A stretch of DNA of 38,554 nucleotides from Rickettsia typhi (GTDB lineage: Bacteria; Pseudomonadota; Alphaproteobacteria; Rickettsiales; UBA1997). The notes below the pieces were generated by a model that was not told the DNA's origin, did no database searches, and worked only from the letters and a program-made list of their open reading frames with translations. Position numbers and translations under genes: made by a program. The DNA lies in the NCBI GenBank assembly GCA_945862535.1, contig CAMAYG010000004.1, positions 1 through 38,554 of the forward strand, written 5' to 3'. Positions 18,061 through 27,159 of this stretch are shown here, piece after piece; position 1 is the stretch's first letter; each line of letters starts with the position of its first letter.

Positions 18061-18139
18061 CTTATTAACTTTCGTTTTTGCAATTTTATATTGTGCAACA
18101 TAACCATTTTATTACTAACTGTAAATAAATTCACCTCAG

Positions 18140-19144
18140 ATGACTTCTTCCGCTTTAACAAATGATAACCCCAAAATTATCACCGCAGAAACTATTGCTA
18201 CAAAAATTATCGCTACAGGTGGCTATTTGCCCGAAAAAATTCTCACCAACTCAGATTTAGAAAAGATAGTTGACACATCTCATGATTGGATCTTTGAGCG
18301 AACTGGAATCATAAAAAGACACATCGCCGCAGATTCTCAGCTTACCTCCGATCTTGCTACAAATGCCGCTAGGATTTGCTTAGAGCAAGTTAATTTTTTG
18401 GCACAAAATATCGATATGATTATTGTTGCCACGACAACCCCAGATCTTACCTTTCCTTCTACGGCAACAATAGTGCAGAAAAAAATTGGTGCAAATAATG
18501 CTTTTGCTTTCGATATTCAAGCTGTTTGTTCGGGCTTTGTTTTTGCGGTGGCAACTGCGAATAGTTTTATTATTAGCGGTCAAGTAAGAAATGCTTTAGT
18601 TATTGGGGCGGAAACTCTTTCAAGGATTCTTAACTGGCAAGATAGAAATAGCTGTGTGCTTTTTGGCGATGGGGCGGGGGCGATTCTCTTAGAAAAGTCG
18701 TCGTCACCTGGCATATTATCAACCGATCTCAACTCCGATGGCAATTTAACCGATATCCTAAAAACAAGTGGCGGAACCTCTTTCAATCAAAGTTCAGGCT
18801 TTATAACAATGTCAGGAAAAGAAGTTTTTCGTCATGCGGTAGAAAAAATGTCTAACTCTGTTAATAAAAGCTTAGCCAAAGCTAACTTAACCACCGCAGA
18901 TATTAATCTCCTTGTGCCACATCAGGCAAATATCAGAATTTTAGACGCTGTAGCAAAGAAGCTTAACTTAACCAAAGAGCAAGTTGTGGTGACGGTTGGC
19001 GAACATGCTAATACCTCGGCGGCATCTATACCACTTGCTTTAGATTATGCTAATCGTCGGAACAGAATAAAAAAAGGCGATATTGTTGTGCTAGAGGCTC
19101 TTGGCGGGGGGTTAACCTGGGGTTCTATTGTTATAAAGTGGTAG
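18140..19144 (+). CDS. fabH: 3-oxoacyl-ACP synthase III (FabH)
   Basis: FabH starts fatty acid synthesis by condensing acetyl-CoA with malonyl-ACP. The catalytic triad is visible: C130 in DIQAVCSGF, H261 in LLVPHQANIRI and N291 in GEHANTSAAS. The typical SHDWIFERTGI segment lies near 47-57. The protein has 334 residues, with an N-terminal extension of about 20 residues before the conserved start of the first strand (KIIATGGYLPEKI); no better ATG is seen, so the extension may be real. It closes the rpmF-plsX-fabH cluster. The ihfA gene that often follows in alphaproteobacteria is absent; a convergent lipoprotein gene ends 7 bases downstream. Confidence 0.97.
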   Translation: MTSSALTNDNPKIITAETIATKIIATGGYLPEKILTNSDLEKIVDTSHDWIFERTGIIKRHIAADSQLTSDLATNAARICLEQVNFLAQNIDMIIVATTTPDLTFPSTATIVQKKIGANNAFAFDIQAVCSGFVFAVATANSFIISGQVRNALVIGAETLSRILNWQDRNSCVLFGDGAGAILLEKSSSPGILSTDLNSDGNLTDILKTSGGTSFNQSSGFITMSGKEVFRHAVEKMSNSVNKSLAKANLTTADINLLVPHQANIRILDAVAKKLNLTKEQVVVTVGEHANTSAASIPLALDYANRRNRIKKGDIVVLEALGGGLTWGSIVIKW

Positions 19145-19151
19145 TATTATT

Positions 19152-19397
19152 TTACTTGTAGTCCCAGATAGAAGGTTGGTCTGAGTTTTCTATTGTTGAA
19201 GGTGGTTGATAATATTGATCTTGGTCTGGATATGGAGCATTGGGTATATCGTAAGGATTACTATATGATGCGGAGCCTGGACGAAGGTAATTATTGTTAT
19301 AATCTTGATTTCCGCCACAGTTAGATAATGTGGCAGAAATAGATATAAAACAAAATATCGATATTGTTAATTTTAGATCTTTAAAAGAGAGTTTCAT
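19152..19397 (-). CDS. Small putative lipoprotein, Tyr/Asn/Pro-rich
   Basis: An 81-residue protein with a lipoprotein signal peptide (MKLSFKDLKLTISIFCFISI) and probable lipidated Cys27 in LSNCGG. The mature part is short, disordered and rich in Tyr, Asn, Pro and Asp (NPYDIPNAPYPDQDQYYQPP). I know no named family, although small Tyr/Pro-rich lipoproteins occur in Rickettsiales. It follows lgt by 14 bases on the same strand, so the enzyme that lipidates it and the lipoprotein itself are probably made from one transcript. It converges with fabH. Function unknown. Confidence 0.7.
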   Translation of the reverse strand: MKLSFKDLKLTISIFCFISISATLSNCGGNQDYNNNYLRPGSASYSNPYDIPNAPYPDQDQYYQPPSTIENSDQPSIWDYK

Positions 19398-19411
19398 AGT
19401 TTTTATTTGAT

Positions 19412-20227
19412 TTAGCGGTGTTTTGAGTGGCGGTGTTTTAACTTATGAAAAAATAAGGTTTTGAAAATTAAAAATATTCCAGTTATTAGGAGAGGAATCG
19501 AAAGAATCTGCCCCATGGTAATAAAATTGAAGAAGAAGCCAATTTGCATATCTGGTTCTCGAAAAAATTCTGCAATTATTCTAGAAACTGAATAGCCAAT
19601 AAGAAATACTCCGCTAATCGCTCCAGGCTTTTTGGCAAAAGAGGTGCGATAGAAGCAGTATAGCAATACGGAAAATAAAATAAATCCTTCAAGAGATGCC
19701 TCGTAAAGCTGACTTGGGTGCCTAGGTAAATTGTCGACATTTGGAAATATCACCCCAAAATTACTACGAGTTGCCCTGCCATATAGCTCAAGATTGATAA
19801 AATTGGCAATTCTGCCAAGACATAAACCAAATGGAGCGCTTACCGCTATCACATCTGCTAATTGCCAAAACCTTACATGATGCCTCTTGGCAAAAAGCCA
19901 CATACCAAAAACCGCCCCAATAAAACCGCCATGAAAAGACATTCCGCCGTGCCATAGTGCAAAAATCTCTAAAGGGTTACTAAAAAAGAATTTTGGGTTA
20001 TAGAAAATAACATAGCCTAAGCGTCCACCTAATATTATCGATATAACCATATAACCAAGCCAAGATTCTAATGCTTTCTTGGTCATTATATGGTATGTTT
20101 TATTCGCTTTACCAAGGAAAAAATTAGTAAATAAAATACCGAATATATAGGCTAAAGAATAATATCGAATAACGAAATTGTTAAATTCAAACAAATTTGG
20201 ATTAAAATTTGGTAAATTTATTATCAT
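19412..20227 (-). CDS. lgt: Prolipoprotein diacylglyceryl transferase
   Basis: Lgt transfers diacylglycerol from phosphatidylglycerol to the lipobox cysteine of prelipoproteins in the inner membrane. The 271-residue polytopic protein has HGGMSFHGG (93-101), the signature GRIANFINLELYGR (138-151), RHPSQLYEA (169-177) and the C-terminal FFREPD segment. Length is normal. It starts at ATG 20227 and is followed by a small lipoprotein gene. It would serve the several predicted lipoproteins in this window (BamE-like, SPOR, the 214-residue protein). Confidence 0.97.
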   Translation of the reverse strand: MIINLPNFNPNLFEFNNFVIRYYSLAYIFGILFTNFFLGKANKTYHIMTKKALESWLGYMVISIILGGRLGYVIFYNPKFFFSNPLEIFALWHGGMSFHGGFIGAVFGMWLFAKRHHVRFWQLADVIAVSAPFGLCLGRIANFINLELYGRATRSNFGVIFPNVDNLPRHPSQLYEASLEGFILFSVLLYCFYRTSFAKKPGAISGVFLIGYSVSRIIAEFFREPDMQIGFFFNFITMGQILSIPLLITGIFLIFKTLFFHKLKHRHSKHR

Positions 20228-20607
20228 ATGGTCTAATAAGATTTTAGAAAATTTGGACAGGTAAGATTAATTTAACATTGTAGTTTTAAATTAATCTGCA
20301 CCATGGGTATTAAAATAAGAAATAACTTTAAGAAATAACTTATTTTGTGATAAATTTATTATTTTATGTTGATTATTTAAATTAATTCTTGTTATTTTAT
20401 TATACTAGCGGTCTAATAAAATAAACTAAATTAAATTAAATTCTAAAGCAACACAGCCAAACCAAGGAAAATGGCTAAATAAGGGGCTTTGATTAAAATT
20501 AAAATTAGCTTTAATCCTATTTTCTTTGGACTGTAAGGTAATATTCTTTTATTAAAAAGCAAAGAAAATTTTCAAAATTACTTAAAATAAATCATCGATT
20601 TAACATT
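20228..20607. other. Divergent spacer between lgt and dcd with direct and inverted repeats
   Basis: This 380-base AT-rich spacer must hold the promoters for lgt (minus) and dcd (plus). I find no gene, tRNA or known riboswitch. It contains AAGAAATAACTT twice (20317-20328, 20330-20341), GGTCTAATAA near both 20232 and 20409, and a nested inverted repeat at 20462-20529 described separately. Confidence 0.6.
20462..20529 (+). promoter_or_regulatory. Nested inverted repeat in the dcd leader region
   Basis: CCAAGGAAAAT (20462-20472) can pair with ATTTTCTTTGG (20519-20529) with one G-T type mismatch. Between the arms, GATTAAA and TTTAATC (about 20490-20517) form an inner stem. The element ends about 80 bases before the dcd start. 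It could be an mRNA leader structure, a binding site or a chance AT-rich fold; no known element matches. Confidence 0.35.
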
Positions 20608-21177
20608 ATGTCAATTCTTTCAGATTACACAATTAGTAAAATAGTAGGCGAGAAGGACATGATAAGCCCTTTTGTGTCTGAGCAGGTAAGGCAAAACAGC
20701 AATGGAGAAAAAATAATATCCTTTGGTCTCTCTTCATATGGCTACGATGCCAGAGTTGCTAACGAGTTTAAAATATTTACCAATATCGATTCCGCAGTTG
20801 TTGATCCTAAAAATTTTTCTTCAGACAGTTTGGTCGATCGTCAAACCGATGTATGTGTTATTCCTCCCAATAGTTTCGCCCTTGCAAGAACGGTAGAATA
20901 TTTTAAGATTCCTAACGATATTTTAGTAATTTGTGTTGGCAAGTCAACTTATGCTCGTTGTGGCATTATTGTTAATGTTACTCCGCTAGAGCCAGGCTGG
21001 GAAGGTCATGTAACCTTAGAATTCTCCAACACAACCCCTTTGCCAGCAAAAATATATGCTTTTGAAGGAGCTTGTCAGTTCTTATTTTTACAGGGAGATA
21101 GGCAATGCAAAACTTCTTACAGCTCCAGAGGTGGAAAATATATGCAGCAAACTGGTGTAACTTTACCAAGGGTTTAA
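20608..21177 (+). CDS. dcd: dCTP deaminase
   Basis: Dcd deaminates dCTP to dUTP and feeds thymidylate synthesis. The 189-residue protein shows the nucleotide-binding segment [10 protein letters not shown] (111-120), the catalytic Glu138 in [19 protein letters not shown] (145-154) and the end [13 protein letters not shown] (177-188). Length is normal for the deaminase-only form. The stop codon shares its last A with the ATG of the next gene, so translation of the two is probably coupled. Confidence 0.97.
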   Translation: MSILSDYTISKIVGEKDMISPFVSEQVRQNSNGEKIISFGLSSYGYDARVANEFKIFTNIDSAVVDPKNFSSDSLVDRQTDVCVIPPNSFALARTVEYFKIPNDILVICVGKSTYARCGIIVNVTPLEPGWEGHVTLEFSNTTPLPAKIYAFEGACQFLFLQGDRQCKTSYSSRGGKYMQQTGVTLPRV

Positions 21178-23180
21178 TGAAGTTGAATAATAAAAGAAAT
21201 ATCGTTGGCTATTTTACTTCCCGTTTTGCCTCCAGTTTTGCCTGCCGTTTTGCCCTATTGGTGGCACTCCTTTTTGTACTACTTATTGCGGGCCAGACAT
21301 CTTCTAGCAATGCTTCACTCCTCGATTTCTTTGGCTATAATAACGAATCAGGAGAAGATTATACCTTAGAAAATTTAAATGAAAAACAGCAGGTTGAATA
21401 TGCTTCCGGCGATAGCAAAGGTGCTAACAATCCTTCCGAGCAAGAAGTTGAAGATGGCGAAATTGCCTCAATAATAGAGCAAAATCGTAAATTGCTAATG
21501 TTGCCAGAGACAAAAAGGCAAATTTTAGAGCCTGCTGTCTTAAGAGACAATGGCTTAGGCTCTATTAAAAAAACTAGTAACAAAAGTGCCGATGCCGATA
21601 TTGACAACATCGAAACCTCTTCCCTTCAAAAAGAATTGTTGCAAAATTCTAATTTAGAGATAGGGGTCAAAGCTAAGCAAGATCTAGGACAAGCCTCCAC
21701 CGAAAATTTAAAAGAAGAAAATTTTGGCAAAGTAGAAGATATATTGAAAGATGCAAAAGAGACTCAAAATGCCAATATTTCAAATCTCAATAGTAAAAAA
21801 CTTCCACCAAAAACTTTTAGTTTAAAAAATGTCAACAAGCAAAAGTTGGCATTAGAGAAGGCAAAAATGGTTAAAATTGCAGAGGAAGGCAATGATGCGG
21901 GTCGAAAATTGGCCGAAGAAAAACCTTTAGCTAATGCCAAAAAGTTTTCTTATAAGACTAATTTAGAAAAAAAGAAACAGCAAGCAAAGGCAGATCTAGG
22001 AAATTCTGTTAATCAAAACCTTACTAATGCAAATCAAGGCAAAGAATTGCAACTAAACAACCCGTTACAAAATGTAACTGCTAAAAAAACCGCAACAGCC
22101 ATTGACGAAGATCCGTTACTAACATCGACAGATGCCGATTTAGCTAGAGCGGAGTCAAAAAATTCTCTAGACAATTCTAAAAATAATGTTAAATTTAAAT
22201 TTTCTAAGTCTGGGGTTAAAAAACCTATCCTTGCCCCAGTTGAAACGACCGAAAAAAGCGAAAAACCAAGTTTAGTAAAAGTAGAGCCTGAAAACGGTTC
22301 AAATCAGCAAGAATATACTCAAGACATTGTTCGCGACATGTATCGTCAAAGAGCAGATTCTGGCTCTCAGGTTTCTTTGCCACAAGAAATCGATAAAGGT
22401 AGGAAAGAATCTGGCCTAATATCATCTTTATTGCATGACGAATCTCAGCAAAAAAACAAAGCTCCGCTCGATGATGCAAATGTTAATAAATCGGCATTAA
22501 CTTACGAGCAAGATAATTCTTTATTGAATGCAAACAGGCAAGATTTACAAAAAAATGCCGAGCTAGATTATAGTTCGCTAAATCGTAAAATTGACCAATT
22601 TAAACCTCGCACTCCAACCCCAAATCGCTTGTTTAATGTCGATATATCAAAGCCAGATCGCTTTAATAATACTAATAATTTGGTTAAAAAAACAGGGTCT
22701 TTTTATCGTGCTTTTGGCGAGATCGTGCTTTTGCAAGGTCAGGTTACTGATTCTTTTGGGGTGCCAGTTGTTAATGCGACGATTGAAATTTGGCAAGCAA
22801 ATTCTGCAGGCAAGTACCACAATCTTTTAGAGCCAGATAGTGAATATATCGATCGTTATTTTAATATGTCTGGTAGGGCGGTAACCGACAATCTGGGCTA
22901 TTACAACTTCATTACGATAATTCCGGGCTCTATACCTAATCGCGCTCCTCATATTAATATGAACCTAAGGCACAAGAATTTTGGCACTTTGGAAACCGAA
23001 GTTTATTTTTTCCAGCACCCAGATAATAAAAAAGATTCTTATTATCTTAGCTACTCTCCGCAGGAAAGGGCTATGCTTACCGCAATGGTTGAATATTCGC
23101 AACTAAATAATCCAAAATCTCTTAAGGTTGCAACTTTTAATATTGTAATTCGGGGCAGTCACCAATATAAAAAATACTAA
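21177..23180 (+). CDS. Secreted protein with an intradiol-dioxygenase-like C-terminal domain
   Basis: The ATG at 21177 overlaps the dcd stop by one base and gives 667 residues; a longer in-frame start at 21105 lies inside dcd. A signal peptide (hydrophobic about 25-40, cleavage near SNA47) is followed by about 440 residues of Lys/Asn/Glu/Gln-rich, low-complexity sequence, probably disordered. Residues about 507-667 match the beta fold of protocatechuate 3,4-dioxygenase beta subunits: GQVTDSFGVPV, EIWQANSAGKYHN, DNLGYYNFITIIPG, RAPHIN, EVYFFQHPDN and FNIVIRGS. Compared from memory with Pseudomonas PcaH, iron ligands Tyr408 and His460 and Arg457 are kept, while Tyr447 is Ile and His462 is Asn. 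Catalysis is therefore doubtful. A period-12 repeat lies in the signal region (about 21225-21260). Confidence 0.75.
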   Translation: MKLNNKRNIVGYFTSRFASSFACRFALLVALLFVLLIAGQTSSSNASLLDFFGYNNESGEDYTLENLNEKQQVEYASGDSKGANNPSEQEVEDGEIASIIEQNRKLLMLPETKRQILEPAVLRDNGLGSIKKTSNKSADADIDNIETSSLQKELLQNSNLEIGVKAKQDLGQASTENLKEENFGKVEDILKDAKETQNANISNLNSKKLPPKTFSLKNVNKQKLALEKAKMVKIAEEGNDAGRKLAEEKPLANAKKFSYKTNLEKKKQQAKADLGNSVNQNLTNANQGKELQLNNPLQNVTAKKTATAIDEDPLLTSTDADLARAESKNSLDNSKNNVKFKFSKSGVKKPILAPVETTEKSEKPSLVKVEPENGSNQQEYTQDIVRDMYRQRADSGSQVSLPQEIDKGRKESGLISSLLHDESQQKNKAPLDDANVNKSALTYEQDNSLLNANRQDLQKNAELDYSSLNRKIDQFKPRTPTPNRLFNVDISKPDRFNNTNNLVKKTGSFYRAFGEIVLLQGQVTDSFGVPVVNATIEIWQANSAGKYHNLLEPDSEYIDRYFNMSGRAVTDNLGYYNFITIIPGSIPNRAPHINMNLRHKNFGTLETEVYFFQHPDNKKDSYYLSYSPQERAMLTAMVEYSQLNNPKSLKVATFNIVIRGSHQYKKY

Positions 23181-23190
23181 TAAATTTACA

Positions 23191-24144
23191 ATGATTCCTC
23201 TTGCCTTTATTGGTATGTCCCTCGCATGGAGCTTCAGTTGGTTTTTTGGCAAAATTCAAACTCTTTCTATTTTGCCAGTCGAATTATCTTTATTTTATCG
23301 AATGTTTTGTGGCGGATTATTAATGTTGCTAATTTGTTTTGCCACAAATACAAGATTTATTGCAAAAAAACACGAGATAAAATATTTTCTTATTATTGCT
23401 GTTTGTAATTTTTCTATTAACTTTCTTTTGGTTTATTTGGCGGTTAGCTATATTGCTAGCGGAGTTGCGGCGGTGATTTTTAGTTTATCGATTATTGTTA
23501 GCGAAATCATTTCTGCCATTGTCGAAAAAAGAACTATTTCTAAAAAATTAATAATTAGCGGATCTATCGGCTTTATTGGGCTAGTGCTCTTCATTAATCA
23601 ACCAATTGTCGATATTTTTAAACACCACAACGGTAACGGTGCTTTAATCGGTGTAGCTTTAAGCATTCTAGCCATGACCATCTATTCTGCGGGCAATGTT
23701 ATGGTTGCTGTAAATCGTAAAAGAAATCAAACCCCGCTTTATTGCTTGATTACTAATTCGATGTTAATCGGTTCGCTCGTAGTCTTTGCTATCAATATTT
23801 ATTTTGGTAATTTTATTTTAGCAAATTATTCCATAAAGCCAAGTTTATTATTTGGCATTTTGCCAATGGATCTAAGTAATTCATATATCTATGCCAGTAT
23901 TTATATGATTATTATTGCTACAGTTTTTGCTTTTATTTGTTTATTTTATTTGGTCCAAAGAGTTGGGAGCACTAAGGCAAATTACACAGCTTTGGTCTAT
24001 CCGGTTGTTGCTCTTATTACTTCATATTTTTATGAAAATTTTACCTTTAATATGTTAACTTTATGTGGTTTTTGGTTTATAATCCTAGCAATTGCTTGCG
24101 AATTTTTCTTTTTTAACAAAAACAAAGCCCCAAATATTATTTAA
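23191..24144 (+). CDS. DMT superfamily permease with EamA domains
   Basis: A 317-residue membrane protein with about ten hydrophobic segments arranged as two EamA repeats (about 1-137 and 150-300). Family features are SLAWSFSWFFGKI at the start, VSYIASGVAAVIFSLSIIVSEIIS at the end of the fourth segment of repeat one, and LVQRVGSTKANYTALVYPVVALI in repeat two, the usual place of the GA-x-P type motif. The family exports or imports metabolites such as amino acids, S-adenosylmethionine or nucleotide derivatives; rickettsial members include SAM transporters, but the substrate here cannot be read from the sequence. It lies 10 bases after the preceding gene and 2 bases before tsaD. Confidence 0.88.
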   Translation: MIPLAFIGMSLAWSFSWFFGKIQTLSILPVELSLFYRMFCGGLLMLLICFATNTRFIAKKHEIKYFLIIAVCNFSINFLLVYLAVSYIASGVAAVIFSLSIIVSEIISAIVEKRTISKKLIISGSIGFIGLVLFINQPIVDIFKHHNGNGALIGVALSILAMTIYSAGNVMVAVNRKRNQTPLYCLITNSMLIGSLVVFAINIYFGNFILANYSIKPSLLFGILPMDLSNSYIYASIYMIIIATVFAFICLFYLVQRVGSTKANYTALVYPVVALITSYFYENFTFNMLTLCGFWFIILAIACEFFFFNKNKAPNII

Positions 24145-24146
24145 TA

Positions 24147-25301
24147 ATGATAATTCTTGCTATCGAAACCTCGTGCGACGAGACGGCAGTTGCCATTCTT
24201 AGCTTTAAAGAAAATGCTAATGTTTCTTATAATGGTTCTGTTTTATCGACAAAAGCTCTTAAGGCTAAAGCTCATGAAACCAAAGTTCTAGCTCATGTAA
24301 TCAATTCGCAAATTTTAATTCATCAAGAATTTGGCGGAGTAGTGCCAGAAGTTGCTGCTCGTAATCATTTGGCAAATATTAACCAAATCATAATTAATGC
24401 TGTTGAGGAATCGAAAATAAATCTTAGTGATATCGATTATTTTGCGGCAACTTGTGGGCCGGGGCTTATTGGGGGTTTAATGGTTGGTATGATTTCGGCA
24501 AAAACTTTGGCCGCAATTTTCAATAAAAAATTTGTTGCGGTAAATCATTTGGCAGGCCATGCCCTAACAACCAGATTCACTAATAATAGCCAATTCCCGT
24601 TTTTATTGCTCTTGCTTTCGGGGGGGCATTGTCAGATAATTCTTGTTAGCAATGTCGATAAATTCAAAATTATTGGCGAAACCATAGATGATGCTGTTGG
24701 CGAATCTTTCGATAAAGTAGCTCAGATGCTTGGTTTAGAATATCCTGGTGGGCCAAAAATAGAAGAAATTGCTAAAAGTGGCAATTCTCAGGCGATTAAA
24801 TTTCCAAAACCTCTTTTTGACAACAAAGACCAGCCTTATAATTTCTCGTTTTCAGGGTTGAAGACCGCCGTAATGCGATATATCGAGCAAAAAACCAATA
24901 CAAAATTTAGCCATCAATCTTTTCAAAAGCTTAGCAAACAAGACATTGCCGATATTGCCGCTAGTTTTCAGCATACAATTGCCGACATCTTAATTAATCG
25001 CCTTAATAATGTTGTTAATAGCAAAGAAATTGCCGTGTTAATAAAAAGCAACGAACTTTGTGAAATAGTTATTGCGGGCGGTGTGGCAGCAAATTGCCAT
25101 ATTTTTAATCGAGTGCAAAGTTTTGCCAATAGCAAATTAGCAAATGTTGCTGTAACTGCACCACCTTTATCATTATGCACTGATAATGCCGTTATGATAG
25201 CCTGGGCCGCCATAGAAAGAATCAATAAATCTGCTAATTACAAAGGCGACGATCTATCTTTTGCACCTCGAAGTAGCTGGAGCCTAGAAGAAGAATATTA
25301 A
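24147..25301 (+). CDS. tsaD: tRNA N6-adenosine threonylcarbamoyltransferase TsaD
   Basis: TsaD transfers the threonylcarbamoyl group to A37 of ANN-decoding tRNAs (t6A), with TsaB and TsaE. Motifs seen: LAIETSCDETAVAIL (4-18), the GGVVPEVAARNHL segment (63-75), the metal site NHLAGHAL with H134 and H138, LSGGHCQ near 155, a TDNAVMIAW segment near the end. At 384 residues it is longer than the usual 330-350, mainly from an insertion at about 21-45 and Asn/Lys-rich loops. The 3' end overlaps a convergent gene by four bases. Confidence 0.97.
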   Translation: MIILAIETSCDETAVAILSFKENANVSYNGSVLSTKALKAKAHETKVLAHVINSQILIHQEFGGVVPEVAARNHLANINQIIINAVEESKINLSDIDYFAATCGPGLIGGLMVGMISAKTLAAIFNKKFVAVNHLAGHALTTRFTNNSQFPFLLLLLSGGHCQIILVSNVDKFKIIGETIDDAVGESFDKVAQMLGLEYPGGPKIEEIAKSGNSQAIKFPKPLFDNKDQPYNFSFSGLKTAVMRYIEQKTNTKFSHQSFQKLSKQDIADIAASFQHTIADILINRLNNVVNSKEIAVLIKSNELCEIVIAGGVAANCHIFNRVQSFANSKLANVAVTAPPLSLCTDNAVMIAWAAIERINKSANYKGDDLSFAPRSSWSLEEEY

Positions 25302-26452
25302 TTACGAAACATTTTAAGAAGCCTCTCTTTGCTTATCTTCTTCATATTTATAGGTTTAATTGGTTTGATATTTTTCACTTCTGGGTGAGTTTCTTGATAA
25401 TTTTTAATATTATGTTTGATGTCTTTCATAGCTTCATCAAATGCTTCTTTAAATGCTTCTTTAAATGCTTCTTTCTGAAGATTTTGATCTGTAGTATTTT
25501 TATTTGCCCCGAGTAGCACAGACACCTGTTTTCTAATAAAATCCTTATTTTGTGCTAGATTTTTATTGAGTGAGTGAAGGGCTATTAATGTTTTCACTAA
25601 ATTTTCACAATTGTCCGATCCTTTCTTTTGTCCTTCTTTTTTTATTGTAAAAATTTCATTATAGGCATTGCTTGTTATCTTTTTTACAAAAGAAATGGCT
25701 TCTGCCATTGTTGTATCTTCTTTTGCTTTGTTATTTTCTGATTTAGAAACATTTTTCGAATATTGTGCATTGTTTTGAGCGCAAGCATTAGAATCCTCTG
25801 ATCTTGTGATATCTTTAATTAACTCTATAGAACCTTCATAGATTTTATCAATTGCTTGTGTTGTCAATGGATTGGTTTGTATTATTTTTAATGCTGACTC
25901 GACATTGTATAAATAACTTTTTGCCATTAGCCTTCTTTGCTCTTCTTTACTATGTTGGTTTTTTATATTTTGATCATCTTCAATTGCCTTAAGATTACAA
26001 ATTAAAACACTAAATAAGCAATGTGCTAACTTAGTATAGTCATCTTCTTTTTGTGGATTTTCTAGTGTTTTGAATGCTACAATGGCATTTTTTAATTTTA
26101 ACAAGAAGACATCAAGATTTTTATTTGTTGAGTTTTCGAGGAATTTTCCTAGACAAAGCTCTATATTTTTTATTGCTGACTTTTCGAGGTTGCCTTGTTG
26201 AATTCTTCTTTCTTCAGCTATCCTTTGCTCCCTTGCTCTCTTAAGATTAGCAACCACTTCAGGACAGTAATTTATATCATTAGGGTTGATTTGTGTTGCA
26301 GTTTTTCTTGTTCTGTTTGCTGTTACTGGAAGTTTGTTGTTGCCAAAGAATCCTATAGTTTGAGTTAGGAAATTATTGTGATTGTTTGCTGACGATGCTC
26401 CTGTTGCATTGGTGTTGAGAAGAGCTTTGGAATTTAATGTAGATTCTGTCAT
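25298..26452 (-). CDS. Hypothetical protein, 384 residues, Asn/Lys-rich helical, possible effector
   Basis: I do not recognise this protein. It starts at an ATG, has no signal peptide or membrane segment. Residues 1-60 are Asn/Thr/Ser-rich and probably disordered, followed by a charged helix (VVANLKRAREQRIAEERRIQ, about 67-86) and a mainly helical body. Near 330-345 a 12-bp tandem repeat encodes KEAFKEAFKEAFDEAM, an amphipathic helix. The C-terminus is basic (MKKISKERLLKMFRN). It overlaps the end of tsaD by four bases and has its own AT-rich upstream spacer. The layout (disordered head, helical body, no homology) resembles lineage-specific secreted proteins; this is inference. Confidence 0.6.
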   Translation of the reverse strand: MTESTLNSKALLNTNATGASSANNHNNFLTQTIGFFGNNKLPVTANRTRKTATQINPNDINYCPEVVANLKRAREQRIAEERRIQQGNLEKSAIKNIELCLGKFLENSTNKNLDVFLLKLKNAIVAFKTLENPQKEDDYTKLAHCLFSVLICNLKAIEDDQNIKNQHSKEEQRRLMAKSYLYNVESALKIIQTNPLTTQAIDKIYEGSIELIKDITRSEDSNACAQNNAQYSKNVSKSENNKAKEDTTMAEAISFVKKITSNAYNEIFTIKKEGQKKGSDNCENLVKTLIALHSLNKNLAQNKDFIRKQVSVLLGANKNTTDQNLQKEAFKEAFKEAFDEAMKDIKHNIKNYQETHPEVKNIKPIKPINMKKISKERLLKMFRN

Positions 26453-26636
26453 GTTAAGATTGTATTTTAGGTAATATGAATTTTATAATATTTAATATAC
26501 GATAAAATATTATAATAAAATTTAAAAGTCAATTATTAATATAATTAATTATTTTACTAAATTGAATTAGTGATAATTTTAATTGATAATATTTTTCTTG
26601 CAGAAAATATCTTGCGATACTAAATTCGCTTAATAA

Positions 26637-26665
26637 AATCATATTCTAATTAATCATATTCTAAT
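26637..26665. repeat. 14-bp direct repeat upstream of trmL
   Basis: AATCATATTCTAAT occurs at 26637-26650 and 26652-26665, one base apart, just before the trmL start. It could be a paired binding site or a slippage product. Confidence 0.8.
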
Positions 26666-26680
26666 CAAATTTTCTATTTA

Positions 26681-27148
26681 ATGGCAAATATCAATATTGT
26701 TTTATTTCAGCCAGATATTGCGGGTAATGTTGGGGCTATTATTCGCACCGCAGTGGGCTTTGGTGCAAAATTGCATATTATCGAGCCTTGTGGCTTTCCT
26801 TTTGACTTAGAAAGAGTTAAGAAATCTGCCCTAGATTACCTTTTTCAGGCAGAAATTATTCGCCACCCTAGTTTCGATAGTTTGTTTAACATGGTTAAGG
26901 CAGAAAATTCTCGGCTAATTCTTGCTTCGAGCAAAGCAGAAAAAAGCTATCTTGATATTCGCTTTATATCAAATGATTACCTTGTTTTTGGTCGCGAATC
27001 GGCAGGGGTTCCCGATGAAGTTACGAATAAATGCGATCTACTCACAACAATCAAAATGAAAAACAACTTACGATGCTTTAATGTGGCGATTTCTTGTGGA
27101 ATTATCGTTGCTAAAGCCAGTGCCGATATCGATAATTTAGCTAATTAA
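26681..27148 (+). CDS. trmL: tRNA (cytidine/uridine-34-2'-O)-methyltransferase TrmL
   Basis: TrmL methylates the 2'-OH of the wobble base of leucine tRNAs. This 155-residue SPOUT protein has the three SpoU motifs: NIVLFQPDIAGNVGAIIRTA (4-24 region), LVFGRESAGVPDEV (near 106-119), and MKNNLRCFNVAISCGIIVAKA at the end, where the deep trefoil knot forms. Length is typical of TrmL and shorter than TrmH or RlmB, which supports the call. It opens a plus-strand run with holB 11 bases downstream. Confidence 0.93.
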   Translation: MANINIVLFQPDIAGNVGAIIRTAVGFGAKLHIIEPCGFPFDLERVKKSALDYLFQAEIIRHPSFDSLFNMVKAENSRLILASSKAEKSYLDIRFISNDYLVFGRESAGVPDEVTNKCDLLTTIKMKNNLRCFNVAISCGIIVAKASADIDNLAN

Positions 27149-27159
27149 AATCAACAAAT

